NCBI GenBank assembly: GCA_964420405.1
Contig: CAYQTL010000111.1
Span: 1-9,919 of the forward strand
Reading direction: 5' to 3'
DNA from: CAYQTL01 sp964420405
Lineage (GTDB): Bacteria; Acidobacteriota; Thermoanaerobaculia; Thermoanaerobaculales; Sulfomarinibacteraceae
Length of the DNA stretch: 9,919 bases
Positions 1 through 8,120 of this stretch are shown one piece after another. Below the pieces are notes generated by a model, which saw only the letters and a program-made list of their open reading frames with translations, was not told the DNA's origin and ran no database searches. A program made the position numbers and the translations under genes. Within the stretch, counting starts at the first letter, position 1, and every line of letters begins with the position of its first letter.

Positions 1-4
1 CCGG

Positions 5-104
5 AGCGCCAGCTTCCAGCTGGCATGCTTCGCAGGCCGATGCGGCTCTCGCGGACCGGCACACCAGGCTCGGACGTGGCTGCCGGCTGGAAGCCGGCGC
101 TGCG
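5..104. repeat. REPIN-like paired hairpin element
   Basis: Two short hairpins face each other about 60 bp apart. The left one is GCCAGCT-TCC-AGCTGGC (9-25), a perfect 7-bp stem, followed by a tail ending in TTCGCAGGCC. The right one is GCCGGCT-GGA-AGCCGGC (82-98), preceded by GGACGTGGC and followed by GCTGCGG. Positions 5178-5280 carry the same arrangement (left hairpin, GCAGGCC tail, GGACGTGGC, right hairpin) at nearly the same length. That makes this a mobile-looking unit of about 100 bp rather than chance hairpins. It resembles REP doublets (REPINs), which are moved in trans by RAYT transposases. No transposase is present here. Confidence 0.7.
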
Positions 105-112
105 GGTGGTCC

Positions 113-248
113 TCGCCCTCGTCCGCGTCCGTACCCTCGATGCAGCGACAGCGTCAGGGGACAGCGGCACCGGACCCGGGCGGCGTCGCGGGCTGTGGCT
201 GGCGCCGTTCGGACGCGGACGCGGGCACGGACGCGGACGGGAGGGCGA
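113..248. repeat. Long inverted repeat, 20-nt arms
   Basis: The left arm TCGCCCTCGTCCGCGTCCGT (113-132) is complementary to 227-248, apart from a 2-nt bulge (GG at 239-240). About 94 bp lie between the arms. The core CGTCCGCGTCCGTG recurs at 5003-5016 and a related GCGGACGCGG occurs near 5365, so the arms belong to a dispersed low-complexity family. The loop holds no convincing gene. It could be a small non-autonomous element or a folded transcript downstream of glgP. Function unknown. Confidence 0.5.
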
Positions 249-311
249 CCGGGATCGCCGGTGGGCCGTCCGCTGCCGCTGCCGCTGTCGCTGAACGCGT
301 CGGCCGTCATC

Positions 312-338
312 GGGATCGGGATCGGGATCGGGATCGGG
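312..338. repeat. (CGGGAT)n array with G-quadruplex pattern
   Basis: Five GGG runs at 312, 318, 324, 330 and 336 are each separated by ATC. This is a textbook G3-N3 quadruplex pattern on the plus strand and a CCCGAT array on the minus strand. It lies about 170 bp past the glgP stop codon, so any glgP read-through transcript would contain the C-rich version. The same hexamer forms arrays at 5387-5430 and 9865-9893, with looser ones at 3258-3290 and 8791-8811. Confidence 0.8.
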
Positions 339-375
339 AACGGAGGCTGTGGCGATCGGTCTCCGGAGCTCGGGG

Positions 376-481
376 GGATCCTTCGACTCCCGCCACGCCT
401 GCCGGCGTGCCGCTCGCTCAGGATGACGGAGGGGGACGAACGCCTGCCGGCGTGGCGCTCGCTCAGGATGACGGGGGGGGG
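376..481. repeat. 45-bp tandem repeat and poly-G run
   Basis: A 34-base unit beginning CGCCTGCCGGCGTG and ending CGCTCAGGATGACGG occurs at 396-429 and again at 441-474, with one mismatch and a 45-bp period. Each copy contains a small hairpin: CACGCC-TGCC-GGCGTG at 394-409 and ACGCC-TGCC-GGCGT at 440-453. The first copy is preceded by GATCCTTCGACTCC. The TTCGACTC...CGCTCAGGATGACG theme resembles a short dispersed repeat I recall from many unrelated bacterial genomes (from memory, unchecked). A run of nine G follows at 473-481. The glgP stop lies about 25 bp beyond, on the opposite strand, so this DNA is the 3' flank of glgP. Confidence 0.65.
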
Positions 482-504
482 TCGCCGGGGGGCGTTCGCG
501 CCGG

Positions 505-2997
505 CTACCCCTCCGAGCCGCCGTTGCCGTCGGCGACGGGGACGGGATCGATCGCCCAGATCCGCTCCGCGTACTCGCGGATCGCCCGGTCGGACGAGAA
601 GTAGCCCATGGCCGACACGTTGCGGATCGCGGAGCGCGCCCATGCGCGACGGTCCCGGTAACGGGCGGCGGCGCGTTCCTGGGCCTCGACGTAGGGCCGA
701 AAGTCGGCGAGGTTCATGTACCGGTCGCCGTGCTCCATCAGCGCCGACCAGACCTCCCGCAGCAGCCGAGGGTCGCCGCCGACCATGTCGCCGTCCCGCA
801 GGGCGTCGACCACGGCGGCCAGCTCCCGGTCCGCGCGATACAGGCTCCACGGCTTGTGGGAGCCGCTCGTCAGGCGCTCCTCCACCTCGTCGGCGGTGAG
901 GCCGAAGATGAACACGTGCTCGTCGCCGACGGCGTCCCGGATCTCGATGTTGGCGCCGTCGAGGGTGCCGATGGTGAGCGCGCCGTTGAGGGCGAGCTTC
1001 ATGTTGCCGGTGCCGGAGGCCTCCATGCCGGCGGTCGAGATCTGCTCGGAGAGATCGGCCGCGGGGATGATCTTCTCGGCCAGGGTCACGCGGTAGTCGG
1101 GGGGAAAGGCCACCTTCAGGCGCCCGGCCACGTCGGGGTCGGCGTTGACCGTGTCGGCGACGCCGTTGACCAGACGGATGATCAGCTTGGCCATGTGGTA
1201 CGCCGGCGCGGCCTTGGCGCCGAACACGAACGTCCGCGGCACGACCTCGGCCGACGGGTCGCGCTTCAGCCTCTGGTACAGCCAGATGATGTGCATCACG
1301 TTGAGCAGCTGTCGTTTGTACTCGTGCAGCCGCTTGATCTGGACGTCGTACAGGGAGTCCGGGTCGACGGTGACGCCGGACAGCTCCTCGATCGTCGCCG
1401 CCAGGTCGACCTTGGTGGCGCGCTTGATCGCCAGGAACTCGTCCTGGAAGTCCTGGTCGTCGGCCAGCGGCTCCAGCTCCCGAAGCCGGTCGAGCTCGCG
1501 GACCCAGCCGTCGCCGATCCGGGCGGTGATGGCGCCCGCCAGCCGCGGGTTGCACTCCAGCAGCCAGCGGCGGGGCGTGATGCCATTGGTGATCGCCAGG
1601 AACCGCTCCGGCCAGACCTCGGCGAACTCGCGCACGACCCTGGTCCGCAGCAGCTCGGTGTGCAGCTTGGCGACGCCGTTGACGTGGTGGCTGCCGACGA
1701 TCGCCAGGTTCGCCATCCGGAACCGCGCCTCACCGTCCTCCTGCAGGATCGACATCCGGCGCAGGCGGTCGCCGTCGAAGCCGGCCTCCCCCCGCATCGA
1801 CTCCACGAACCGCCGGTTGATCTCGTAGATGATCTGGACGTGGCGGGGAATCACGCTCTCCATCAGACCCACCGGCCAGGTCTCGAGCGCTTCCGGCAGG
1901 AGGGTGTGGTTGGTGTAGGCGCACGACGCCCGGGTCAGATTCCACGCCTGCGCCCACCGCAGGCCCGCCTCGTCGATGAAGTACCGCATCAGCTCGGCGA
2001 TCGTGAGCGCCGGGTGGGTGTCGTTGAGCTGGATCGCGACCGTCTCCGGGAACAGGTCCCACGCCTCGCCGTGACGCAGGCGGAAGCGGTTGACCATGTC
2101 CCGCACAGAGCAGGCGACCAGGAAGTACTCCTGCAGCAGCCGCAACCGGCGGCCGGCCTCGATGTCGTCGGACGGGTACAGCACCCGGGTGATGGCCTCG
2201 ATCCGCTCGCGCTCGGCCACCGCCTTGACGTAGTCCCCCTGGGAGAAGATGTGGAAGTCGAACTCGCTCGGCGCCTCCGCCGACCACAGGCGCAACGTGA
2301 CGGTGTTGGTGGTCCCGTAGCCCGCCACCACCACGTCGTGGGGGATGCCGTGGAAGATGCGCCAGTCGGTCCACACCGGGTGGTGGACGCCGTCCGAGTC
2401 GGGCACCCAGTCGACGCTGCCGCCGAACATCACCGGCACCGCCAGGTCCGGCCGGGCCACCTCCCACATGTAGCCGCCCTCGAGCCAGGTGTCGGGCTGC
2501 TCGACCTGCCAGCCGTTCTCGAACCGCTGCCGGAACAGGCCGTAGTCGTAGCGCAGCCCGTAGCCGTAGGCGGGATACTCGAGGGTCGCCAGCGAGTCGA
2601 GGTAGCACGCGGCGAGGCGGCCGAGGCCGCCGTTGCCGAGGCCCGGGTCGCGCTCCGCCTCGACGATCGCGTCGAGGTTGAGGCCGAGCTGCTGCATCGC
2701 CTCGCGGGCGACGTCCAGCAGCCCGGTCGACGACAGGTTGTTGCGCAGCAGCCGGCCGAGCAGGTACTCGAGCGACAGGTAGTGGACCGTCTTGGGCCGC
2801 AGCCGGTCGTAGGTGCGGCGCGTGAGCATGGCGCGGTCGATGAGGTGCTCGCGGACCGTCAGCTCGAGGGCCGCGAGGTGGTCCTCGGGCCGCGCGTGGC
2901 GCATCTCCAAGCCGCAGTCGTAGCGCAGGTAGTGCAGGAAGCGCTCGCGGAACTCGTCGGCCGTCGGGTGCTTGACGTGGACTGGCGTCAGGTGCAT
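505..2997 (-). CDS. glgP: Glycogen/maltodextrin phosphorylase (GT35)
   Basis: This cytoplasmic enzyme uses phosphate to remove glucose from the non-reducing ends of glycogen or maltodextrins, giving glucose-1-phosphate. Its 830 residues are close to the E. coli enzymes (about 800-815) and it looks complete. Visible family blocks are YLSLEYLLGR (73-82), the glycine-rich GLGNGGLGRLAACYLDSLAT (119-138), KRLHEYKRQ (555-563) and the cofactor site EASGTGNMK (659-667), whose Lys667 should bind pyridoxal phosphate. TLDGANIEIRDAVG follows directly, as in the family. The ATG at 2997 is preceded by GAGGAG with a 5-nt spacer. The stop is TAG. The gene is divergent from malQ across 380 bp, a classic partnership in maltodextrin breakdown. 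From sequence alone GlgP and MalP cannot be told apart securely. I see no extra regulatory domain. Confidence 0.97.
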   Translation of the reverse strand: MHLTPVHVKHPTADEFRERFLHYLRYDCGLEMRHARPEDHLAALELTVREHLIDRAMLTRRTYDRLRPKTVHYLSLEYLLGRLLRNNLSSTGLLDVAREAMQQLGLNLDAIVEAERDPGLGNGGLGRLAACYLDSLATLEYPAYGYGLRYDYGLFRQRFENGWQVEQPDTWLEGGYMWEVARPDLAVPVMFGGSVDWVPDSDGVHHPVWTDWRIFHGIPHDVVVAGYGTTNTVTLRLWSAEAPSEFDFHIFSQGDYVKAVAERERIEAITRVLYPSDDIEAGRRLRLLQEYFLVACSVRDMVNRFRLRHGEAWDLFPETVAIQLNDTHPALTIAELMRYFIDEAGLRWAQAWNLTRASCAYTNHTLLPEALETWPVGLMESVIPRHVQIIYEINRRFVESMRGEAGFDGDRLRRMSILQEDGEARFRMANLAIVGSHHVNGVAKLHTELLRTRVVREFAEVWPERFLAITNGITPRRWLLECNPRLAGAITARIGDGWVRELDRLRELEPLADDQDFQDEFLAIKRATKVDLAATIEELSGVTVDPDSLYDVQIKRLHEYKRQLLNVMHIIWLYQRLKRDPSAEVVPRTFVFGAKAAPAYHMAKLIIRLVNGVADTVNADPDVAGRLKVAFPPDYRVTLAEKIIPAADLSEQISTAGMEASGTGNMKLALNGALTIGTLDGANIEIRDAVGDEHVFIFGLTADEVEERLTSGSHKPWSLYRADRELAAVVDALRDGDMVGGDPRLLREVWSALMEHGDRYMNLADFRPYVEAQERAAARYRDRRAWARSAIRNVSAMGYFSSDRAIREYAERIWAIDPVPVADGNGGSEG

Positions 2998-3377
2998 CGG
3001 ATCTCCTCGGTCGTCCAGCGGACGGTCGAAAACGGTATCACAGGATCGATTCCTGCCGGCGCGGAGCAGCGTCCGATCCCGGTGGTGTGGAACGACTCGA
3101 CCACCGGTTGGCGACCGGATGTCGTCGGAATCGGGAAGGGACGTTCTCGGGCAGGGCGGCCACGGTGCGAGCTCAGATCCGGACGGCCATCCACGCCGTC
3201 GGCGTCTCGCGGGAATCTTCCGGCCGCGCGGCGGTGGCGCGTCCGCGAGAGATCCTCGGGATCGGGCACGGAAACGGGGACGGGATCGGGATCGGCGCGC
3301 GGAGCTCCGCCGCCCGCCGGCGCCCGCGGAAGTGCGGTGCGGGCGCGACTGTTCAACGGGGCGGAAGGAGAGTCTCC
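2998..3377. other. Divergent glgP-malQ intergenic region
   Basis: Both genes start here, so their promoters must lie in these 380 bp, but I see no convincing -35/-10 pair. Near glgP there is an imperfect palindrome, CAGGATCGATTCCTG (3041-3055, 5-bp arms), about 44 bp before the start codon and beside the least GC-rich patch (GAAAACGGTATCA). It could be an operator for a sugar-responsive regulator, but this is speculative. Open frames run through the region as extensions of neighbouring coding frames. None has a start signal or recognisable domain. Confidence 0.4.
3258..3290 (+). repeat. G-run block upstream of malQ
   Basis: Runs of three or four G at 3258, 3264, 3276, 3282 and 3288 form a degenerate version of the GGGATC array, with one 9-nt loop (3267-3275). 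It ends 87 bp before the malQ start and is G-rich on the malQ coding strand. Depending on where the transcript begins, it could fold as a G-quadruplex in the malQ leader. It is the only such block sitting in front of a gene instead of behind one. Confidence 0.5.
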
Positions 3378-4916
3378 ATGGTCCGCACCTCCGGGGTGCT
3401 GCTGCACCCCACCAGCCTGCCGTCGTCGCACGGCATCGGCGATCTCGGCCCCGGCGCCGACCGGTTCCTCGACTGGCTCGAGGCCGCAGGCGTCCGGTGG
3501 TGGCAGGTGCTTCCCCTCAACCCGCCGGGGCCCGGCAACTCGCCGTACTCGGCGGCGTCGACGTTCGCCGGCAACGCGTGGCTGGTGTCGCCCGAGGCGT
3601 TGGTGGACGACGGGCTGCTCGACTCCGGCGAGATCGAGGACGCCAGGCCGGCGTTCGAGCCGGGCGAGGTCGACTACGGTGCCGCCGTGGCCTGGAAGGA
3701 CCGCCTGCTCGACCTGGCGTTCGAGCGGTTCGAGTCGTCGCCGGGCGGCCAGCTGCACGAGGAGCACGACCGGTACGTCACCGAGCACGCTGCGTGGCTC
3801 GACGACTACGCCCTGTTCGTCGCCCTCAAGGCGGAGCACGGCGGCGGCAGCTGGCTGGACTGGCCGTCCGAGCTGCGGCTGCGGCGGCCTGACGCGATCG
3901 CCGACGCAACCGGCCGGCTCGAACGGCCGTGCCGCCGGATCCGCTTCGCGCAGTATCTCTTCGACCGCCAGTGGCGGGCGCTGCGGGCGCGTGCGGCCGA
4001 CCGCGGCGTGCTGCTCTTCGGCGACCTGCCGATCTTCGTCGCGCTCGACTCGGCGGAGGTGTGGTCCCGGCCCGACCTCTTCAAGCTCGACGAGGACCGG
4101 CGGCCGACGGTCGTTGCCGGGGTCCCGCCCGACTACTTCAGCGACACCGGCCAGCTGTGGGGAAACCCCCTGTACGACTGGGACCGCCATGCCGCCGACG
4201 GCTTCCGCTGGTGGATCGCGCGGATCCGGCGCGTCCTCGAGATGGTGGACCTCGCTCGGCTGGACCACTTCCGCGGATTCGCCGCCCACTGGGAGGTGCC
4301 GGCCGACGACGAGGTGGCGACCCACGGGCGCTGGCGGCCGGGTCCCGGTGAGCGGCTGTTCGCGGCGATCCGCGCCGAGCTCGGCGAGCTGCCGCTGGTG
4401 GCCGAGGATCTCGGCGACATCACCCCCGACGTGGTCGAGCTGCGCCGGCGTCTCGGCCTGCCGGGGATGGCGATCCTCCACTTCGGGTTCTCGCCGCGGC
4501 CGCGATCGTCGTTCATCCCGTACCACCACGAGCGGGACCAGGTGGTCTACACGGGGACCCACGACAACAACACCACCGTCGGCTGGTACCAGGACGACGC
4601 GTCGGAGGGGGAGCGCCACCTGTTCCGACGCTACGCCGCCAGCGACGGCCGCGAGGTCCACTGGGACATGATCCGGCTCGCTCTCGGCTCGGTGGCGGAG
4701 ATGGCGGTGGTCCCGATGCAGGACATGCTCGGTCTCGGCACGGGCGCGCGCATGAACCGGCCGGCGACGGGGCTCGGCAACTGGGAGTGGCGGCTGCGGG
4801 ACGACCAGCTCGACCCGGCGGTCGCCCGGCGGCTCGGCGACCTGGTCGACACCTACGGCAGGAAGGTCGAGCCGCCGGCCGAGCAGGAGACGGAGCCTGG
4901 CGAGCCCGAGGGCTGA
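3378..4916 (+). CDS. malQ: 4-alpha-glucanotransferase (amylomaltase, GH77)
   Basis: This cytoplasmic enzyme transfers alpha-1,4-glucan segments between maltodextrins, turning short ones into longer chains that phosphorylase can use and releasing glucose. The open frame extends upstream to 3087, but I choose the ATG at 3378. AAGGAG sits 7 nt before it, and the family's usual opening (SGVLLHPTSLPSSHGIGDLG) begins at residue 5. The 512 residues match the short bacterial amylomaltases. Catalytic signatures are in place: nucleophile Asp296 in RLDHFRG, acid/base Glu343 in VAEDLG and the transition-state Asp396 in GTHDNNT, nearly the same numbers as in the Thermus enzyme (D293, E340, D395). GNSPYSAASTFAGN (53-66) is also family-typical. 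The C-terminus ends in an acidic, probably disordered tail. The gene is divergent from glgP. Confidence 0.96.
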   Translation: MVRTSGVLLHPTSLPSSHGIGDLGPGADRFLDWLEAAGVRWWQVLPLNPPGPGNSPYSAASTFAGNAWLVSPEALVDDGLLDSGEIEDARPAFEPGEVDYGAAVAWKDRLLDLAFERFESSPGGQLHEEHDRYVTEHAAWLDDYALFVALKAEHGGGSWLDWPSELRLRRPDAIADATGRLERPCRRIRFAQYLFDRQWRALRARAADRGVLLFGDLPIFVALDSAEVWSRPDLFKLDEDRRPTVVAGVPPDYFSDTGQLWGNPLYDWDRHAADGFRWWIARIRRVLEMVDLARLDHFRGFAAHWEVPADDEVATHGRWRPGPGERLFAAIRAELGELPLVAEDLGDITPDVVELRRRLGLPGMAILHFGFSPRPRSSFIPYHHERDQVVYTGTHDNNTTVGWYQDDASEGERHLFRRYAASDGREVHWDMIRLALGSVAEMAVVPMQDMLGLGTGARMNRPATGLGNWEWRLRDDQLDPAVARRLGDLVDTYGRKVEPPAEQETEPGEPEG

Positions 4917-4969
4917 GCGCCTCCGCTCGCCGGGACCGCGGGCGGGCGACCCCGGATCCGCCGAGACGT

Positions 4970-4988
4970 GAGGGAGGTGATCTCCCTC
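4970..4988 (+). terminator. Hairpin after malQ, possible terminator
   Basis: GAGGGAG (4970-4976), a 5-nt loop and CTCCCTC (4982-4988) form a perfect 7-bp stem 53 bp past the malQ stop. No T-rich tract follows, so it is not a canonical intrinsic terminator. It may instead protect the 3' end or help Rho-dependent termination. Confidence 0.3.
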
Positions 4989-5143
4989 CTCCGTCCGCAC
5001 CCCGTCCGCGTCCGTGTTCGTGCCCGCACGGCAACGGCCCCGGCCCGTGAAATCGTCCGGCTCCGGCGGCCGCCGACCCTGCTGTCGACTTCGCCGCTGC
5101 GGTGGCCATCCCCTGTGAGCGACGGGGCGGCGCTTCGTCGCGT

Positions 5144-5314
5144 GAGCTCCGAGCTGGCAGGCTTCGCAGGCCCCCGTAGCGCCAGCTTCCAGCTGGCAAG
5201 CTTTGCAGGCCGTCGGGTCTCAGTCGGAAAGGAGCCCCGGGTTCGGGACGTGGCATGCCGGCTGGAAGCCGGCGCTACGGAGCGCCAGCTTGCAGCTGGC
5301 GGGCTTTGCAGGCC
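5144..5314. repeat. Cluster of four REP-like hairpin repeats
   Basis: The first copy is partial and degenerate (5144-5172). The second is complete (5177-5211: GCCAGCTTCCAGCTGGC plus an AAGCTTTGCAGGCC tail). The third is inverted (5251-5280, containing GCCGGCTGGAAGCCGGC). The fourth is direct (5281-5314, loop TGC and tail GGGCTTTGCAGGCC). Copies 2 and 3 together reproduce the paired element at 5-104. The junction TTCGCAGGCCCCCGTAGCGC between copies 1 and 2 is repeated exactly at 9825-9844. Placement in a convergent gap is typical of REP sequences, which avoid coding DNA. Confidence 0.75.
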
Positions 5315-5386
5315 GACGCGGGCTCCCGCCCGGGTCACCGCCCGGCATCGGCACGGCCGTGGGCGCGGACGCGGGATCATCTCGTC

Positions 5387-5430
5387 GGGATCGGGATCGG
5401 GATCGGGATCGGGATCGGGAACGGGATCGG
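5387..5430. repeat. (CGGGAT)n array with G-quadruplex pattern
   Basis: GGG runs occur every 6 bp from 5387 to 5419, then GGGAACGGGATCGG: seven runs in all, the longest array in the window. It ends 14 bp past the stop codon of the GH13 gene. That gene's transcript would carry CCCGAT repeats, half C and one sixth G, immediately after the coding region. Confidence 0.85.
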
Positions 5431-5443
5431 AGGTTCGCTTGGG

Positions 5444-7105
<1,662 letters not shown>

Positions 7106-7148
7106 GGTCGTTCTCCTTCCGGAAGCACGCGACCGAGGCCGCGCACCC

Positions 7149-8039
7149 TTACACCACGCCCCGCCAGGCGTGGCCGTGGCGCCGCCAGGCCTGCCGGATC
7201 GAGGCGTCGAGATCGTCGTCGAGAGGGCCGGCCGCGACCGCCGCGACGGCGGTCTCGATGTGCTCGGGACGCCGCGTTCCCACCAGCACCGCCGACACGC
7301 CGGGCTGGTGGGCGGCGAACCGCAACGCCAGCTCGGCCCAGCCGAGGCCGCGAGGGTCCAGCTCGAGGGTGTGGAACCGCCGCCAGTACTCGGCCAGGTC
7401 GCCCGCCTCGGGGCGGTCGTCGAACCGCCAGGGGGCGTTGGCCAGCGGCCGCTTGACGAGCACGCCGAGACCGGCCGCGCGGCAGCGGGCGAGCCGGTCG
7501 CCCACCAGGGACTGGTCCCACGGGCTCAGGGAGGTCTGGATCCCGCCGAGTCGGGCGTCCGCGATCGCCCGGTCGAGCGGCTCGTTGTCGCCCGAGTAGG
7601 CGGCCACCCGGACCTTGCCAGCCTCCACGGCGCGCGCCAGGGGTTCGACCACGCCGCCGCGCTCGAGCAGCTCGACCGGGCACGAGTGGAGGTGGACGAC
7701 GTCGAGCACGTCGGTCCGCAGCCGTTCGAGGGCGCGGTCGATCCCCACCTCCACCGACCTCCGGGTCCAGTCGGGAACGCCGGGCACCCCGTACCCGACC
7801 TTGGTCGACAGCTGCACCCGCTGGCGGTGGGGGGCGAGGATCCTGCCGATCCGCTCCTCGGACAGGCCGTAGGACGGCGCGGTGTCGACCAGGGTGACGC
7901 CGGCGTCGACGGCGCCGAGAAGCAGCCGCTCGACCTCGCGCTCGTCGAGCCCGGGGTCGCCGAGGTGGCCGGCGCCGAGGCCCACGGCCGGGACCTGCAG
8001 GAAGGTGTCGCCGTACGCCCGTGTCGGGGGAGCGGTCAC
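7149..8039 (-). CDS. Aldo/keto reductase
   Basis: This is an NAD(P)H-dependent oxidoreductase with the AKR barrel, 296 residues from the chosen start. The usual tetrad can be assigned: Asp52 and Tyr57 in VDTAPSYG, Lys80 in STKVG and His118 in VVHLHS. A cofactor-phosphate loop is visible near the C-terminus (AVLVGTRRPEHIETA). Substrate unknown. The frame stays open far upstream, but the family N-terminus (LQVPAVGLGAGHLG) begins about 14 residues after GTG 8039, and the upstream translation is low-complexity. There is no ribosome-binding site at a normal distance; GGAAG abuts the GTG. A promoter-like -10 (TACAAT) only 6 nt upstream of the GTG would make the transcript leaderless. The GH13 gene follows after 43 bp and is probably co-transcribed. 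The kinase-like gene is divergent. Confidence 0.9.
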   Translation of the reverse strand: MTAPPTRAYGDTFLQVPAVGLGAGHLGDPGLDEREVERLLLGAVDAGVTLVDTAPSYGLSEERIGRILAPHRQRVQLSTKVGYGVPGVPDWTRRSVEVGIDRALERLRTDVLDVVHLHSCPVELLERGGVVEPLARAVEAGKVRVAAYSGDNEPLDRAIADARLGGIQTSLSPWDQSLVGDRLARCRAAGLGVLVKRPLANAPWRFDDRPEAGDLAEYWRRFHTLELDPRGLGWAELALRFAAHQPGVSAVLVGTRRPEHIETAVAAVAAGPLDDDLDASIRQAWRRHGHAWRGVV

Positions 8040-8043
8040 CTTC

Positions 8044-8075
8044 CGATTGTACGCATCCCGGCGGCCGTGCAATCG
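8044..8075. promoter_or_regulatory. Symmetric divergent promoter/operator candidate
   Basis: CGATTGTAC (8044-8052) and GTGCAATCG (8067-8075) are inverted copies with one mismatch, 14 bp apart. Read on the minus strand they give TTGCAC, 15 bp, TACAAT, pointing at the reductase. Read on the plus strand they give TTGTAC, 15 bp, TGCAAT, pointing at the kinase-like gene. The 15-bp spacing is shorter than the 17 bp usual for sigma-70. The arms could equally bind a dimeric regulator of both genes. This is the most promoter-like DNA in the 81-bp gap. Confidence 0.35.
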
Positions 8076-8085
8076 TGGCGGCACA

Positions 8086-8110
8086 CCGCGGACCGCCGGC
8101 CGGTCCGCGG
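8086..8110 (+). promoter_or_regulatory. Perfect hairpin touching the ribosome-binding site
   Basis: CCGCGGACCG (8086-8095), loop CCGGC, and CGGTCCGCGG (8101-8110) form a perfect 10-bp stem. Its last two bases overlap the start of the GGAGGAGG ribosome-binding sequence (8109-8116) of the kinase-like gene. If the plus-strand promoter at 8047-8073 is real, the hairpin lies at the very 5' end of the mRNA. It could stabilise the message or limit ribosome access; as DNA it could be an operator. Confidence 0.45.
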
Positions 8111-8120
8111 AGGAGGATCC

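Larger units (their letters stand above)
4917..5443. other. Convergent intergenic region filled with repeats
   Basis: These 527 bp lie between the converging ends of malQ and the GH13 gene and hold no gene I can support. In order they contain a small hairpin (4970-4988), a hexamer-like stretch CGTCCGCGTCCGTG (5003-5016) identical to part of the inverted-repeat arm at 120-132, the REP hairpin cluster (5144-5314), GCGGACGCGG near 5365 and the (CGGGAT)n array (5387-5430). The open frames crossing this region are rich in Ser/Arg or Gly/Ile only because of the hexamer array. Confidence 0.6.

Noticed and set aside
312..338. CRISPR-like array
   Set aside because: Six-base periodic units with no spacers; it is a simple tandem repeat, not a repeat-spacer array.
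3041..3055. Palindrome upstream of glgP as a defined operator
   Set aside because: The arms are only 5 bp and match no operator I can name; mentioned only as part of the intergenic description.
3087..3377. 97-codon N-terminal extension of malQ
   Set aside because: The family N-terminus and a strong ribosome-binding site both mark ATG 3378. The extension is low-complexity and covers the G-run block.
730..4671. Plus-strand open frame of 1313 codons across glgP and into malQ
   Set aside because: It is antisense to glgP and then out of frame with malQ. Its composition (Val/Asp/Gly/Arg-rich, no domain) is that of a GC-rich shadow frame. The two real genes have catalytic motifs and ribosome-binding sites.
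2988..5000. Minus-strand open frame of 670 codons opposite malQ
   Set aside because: Low-complexity Arg/Pro/Val translation with no domain, fully antisense to a well-supported gene.
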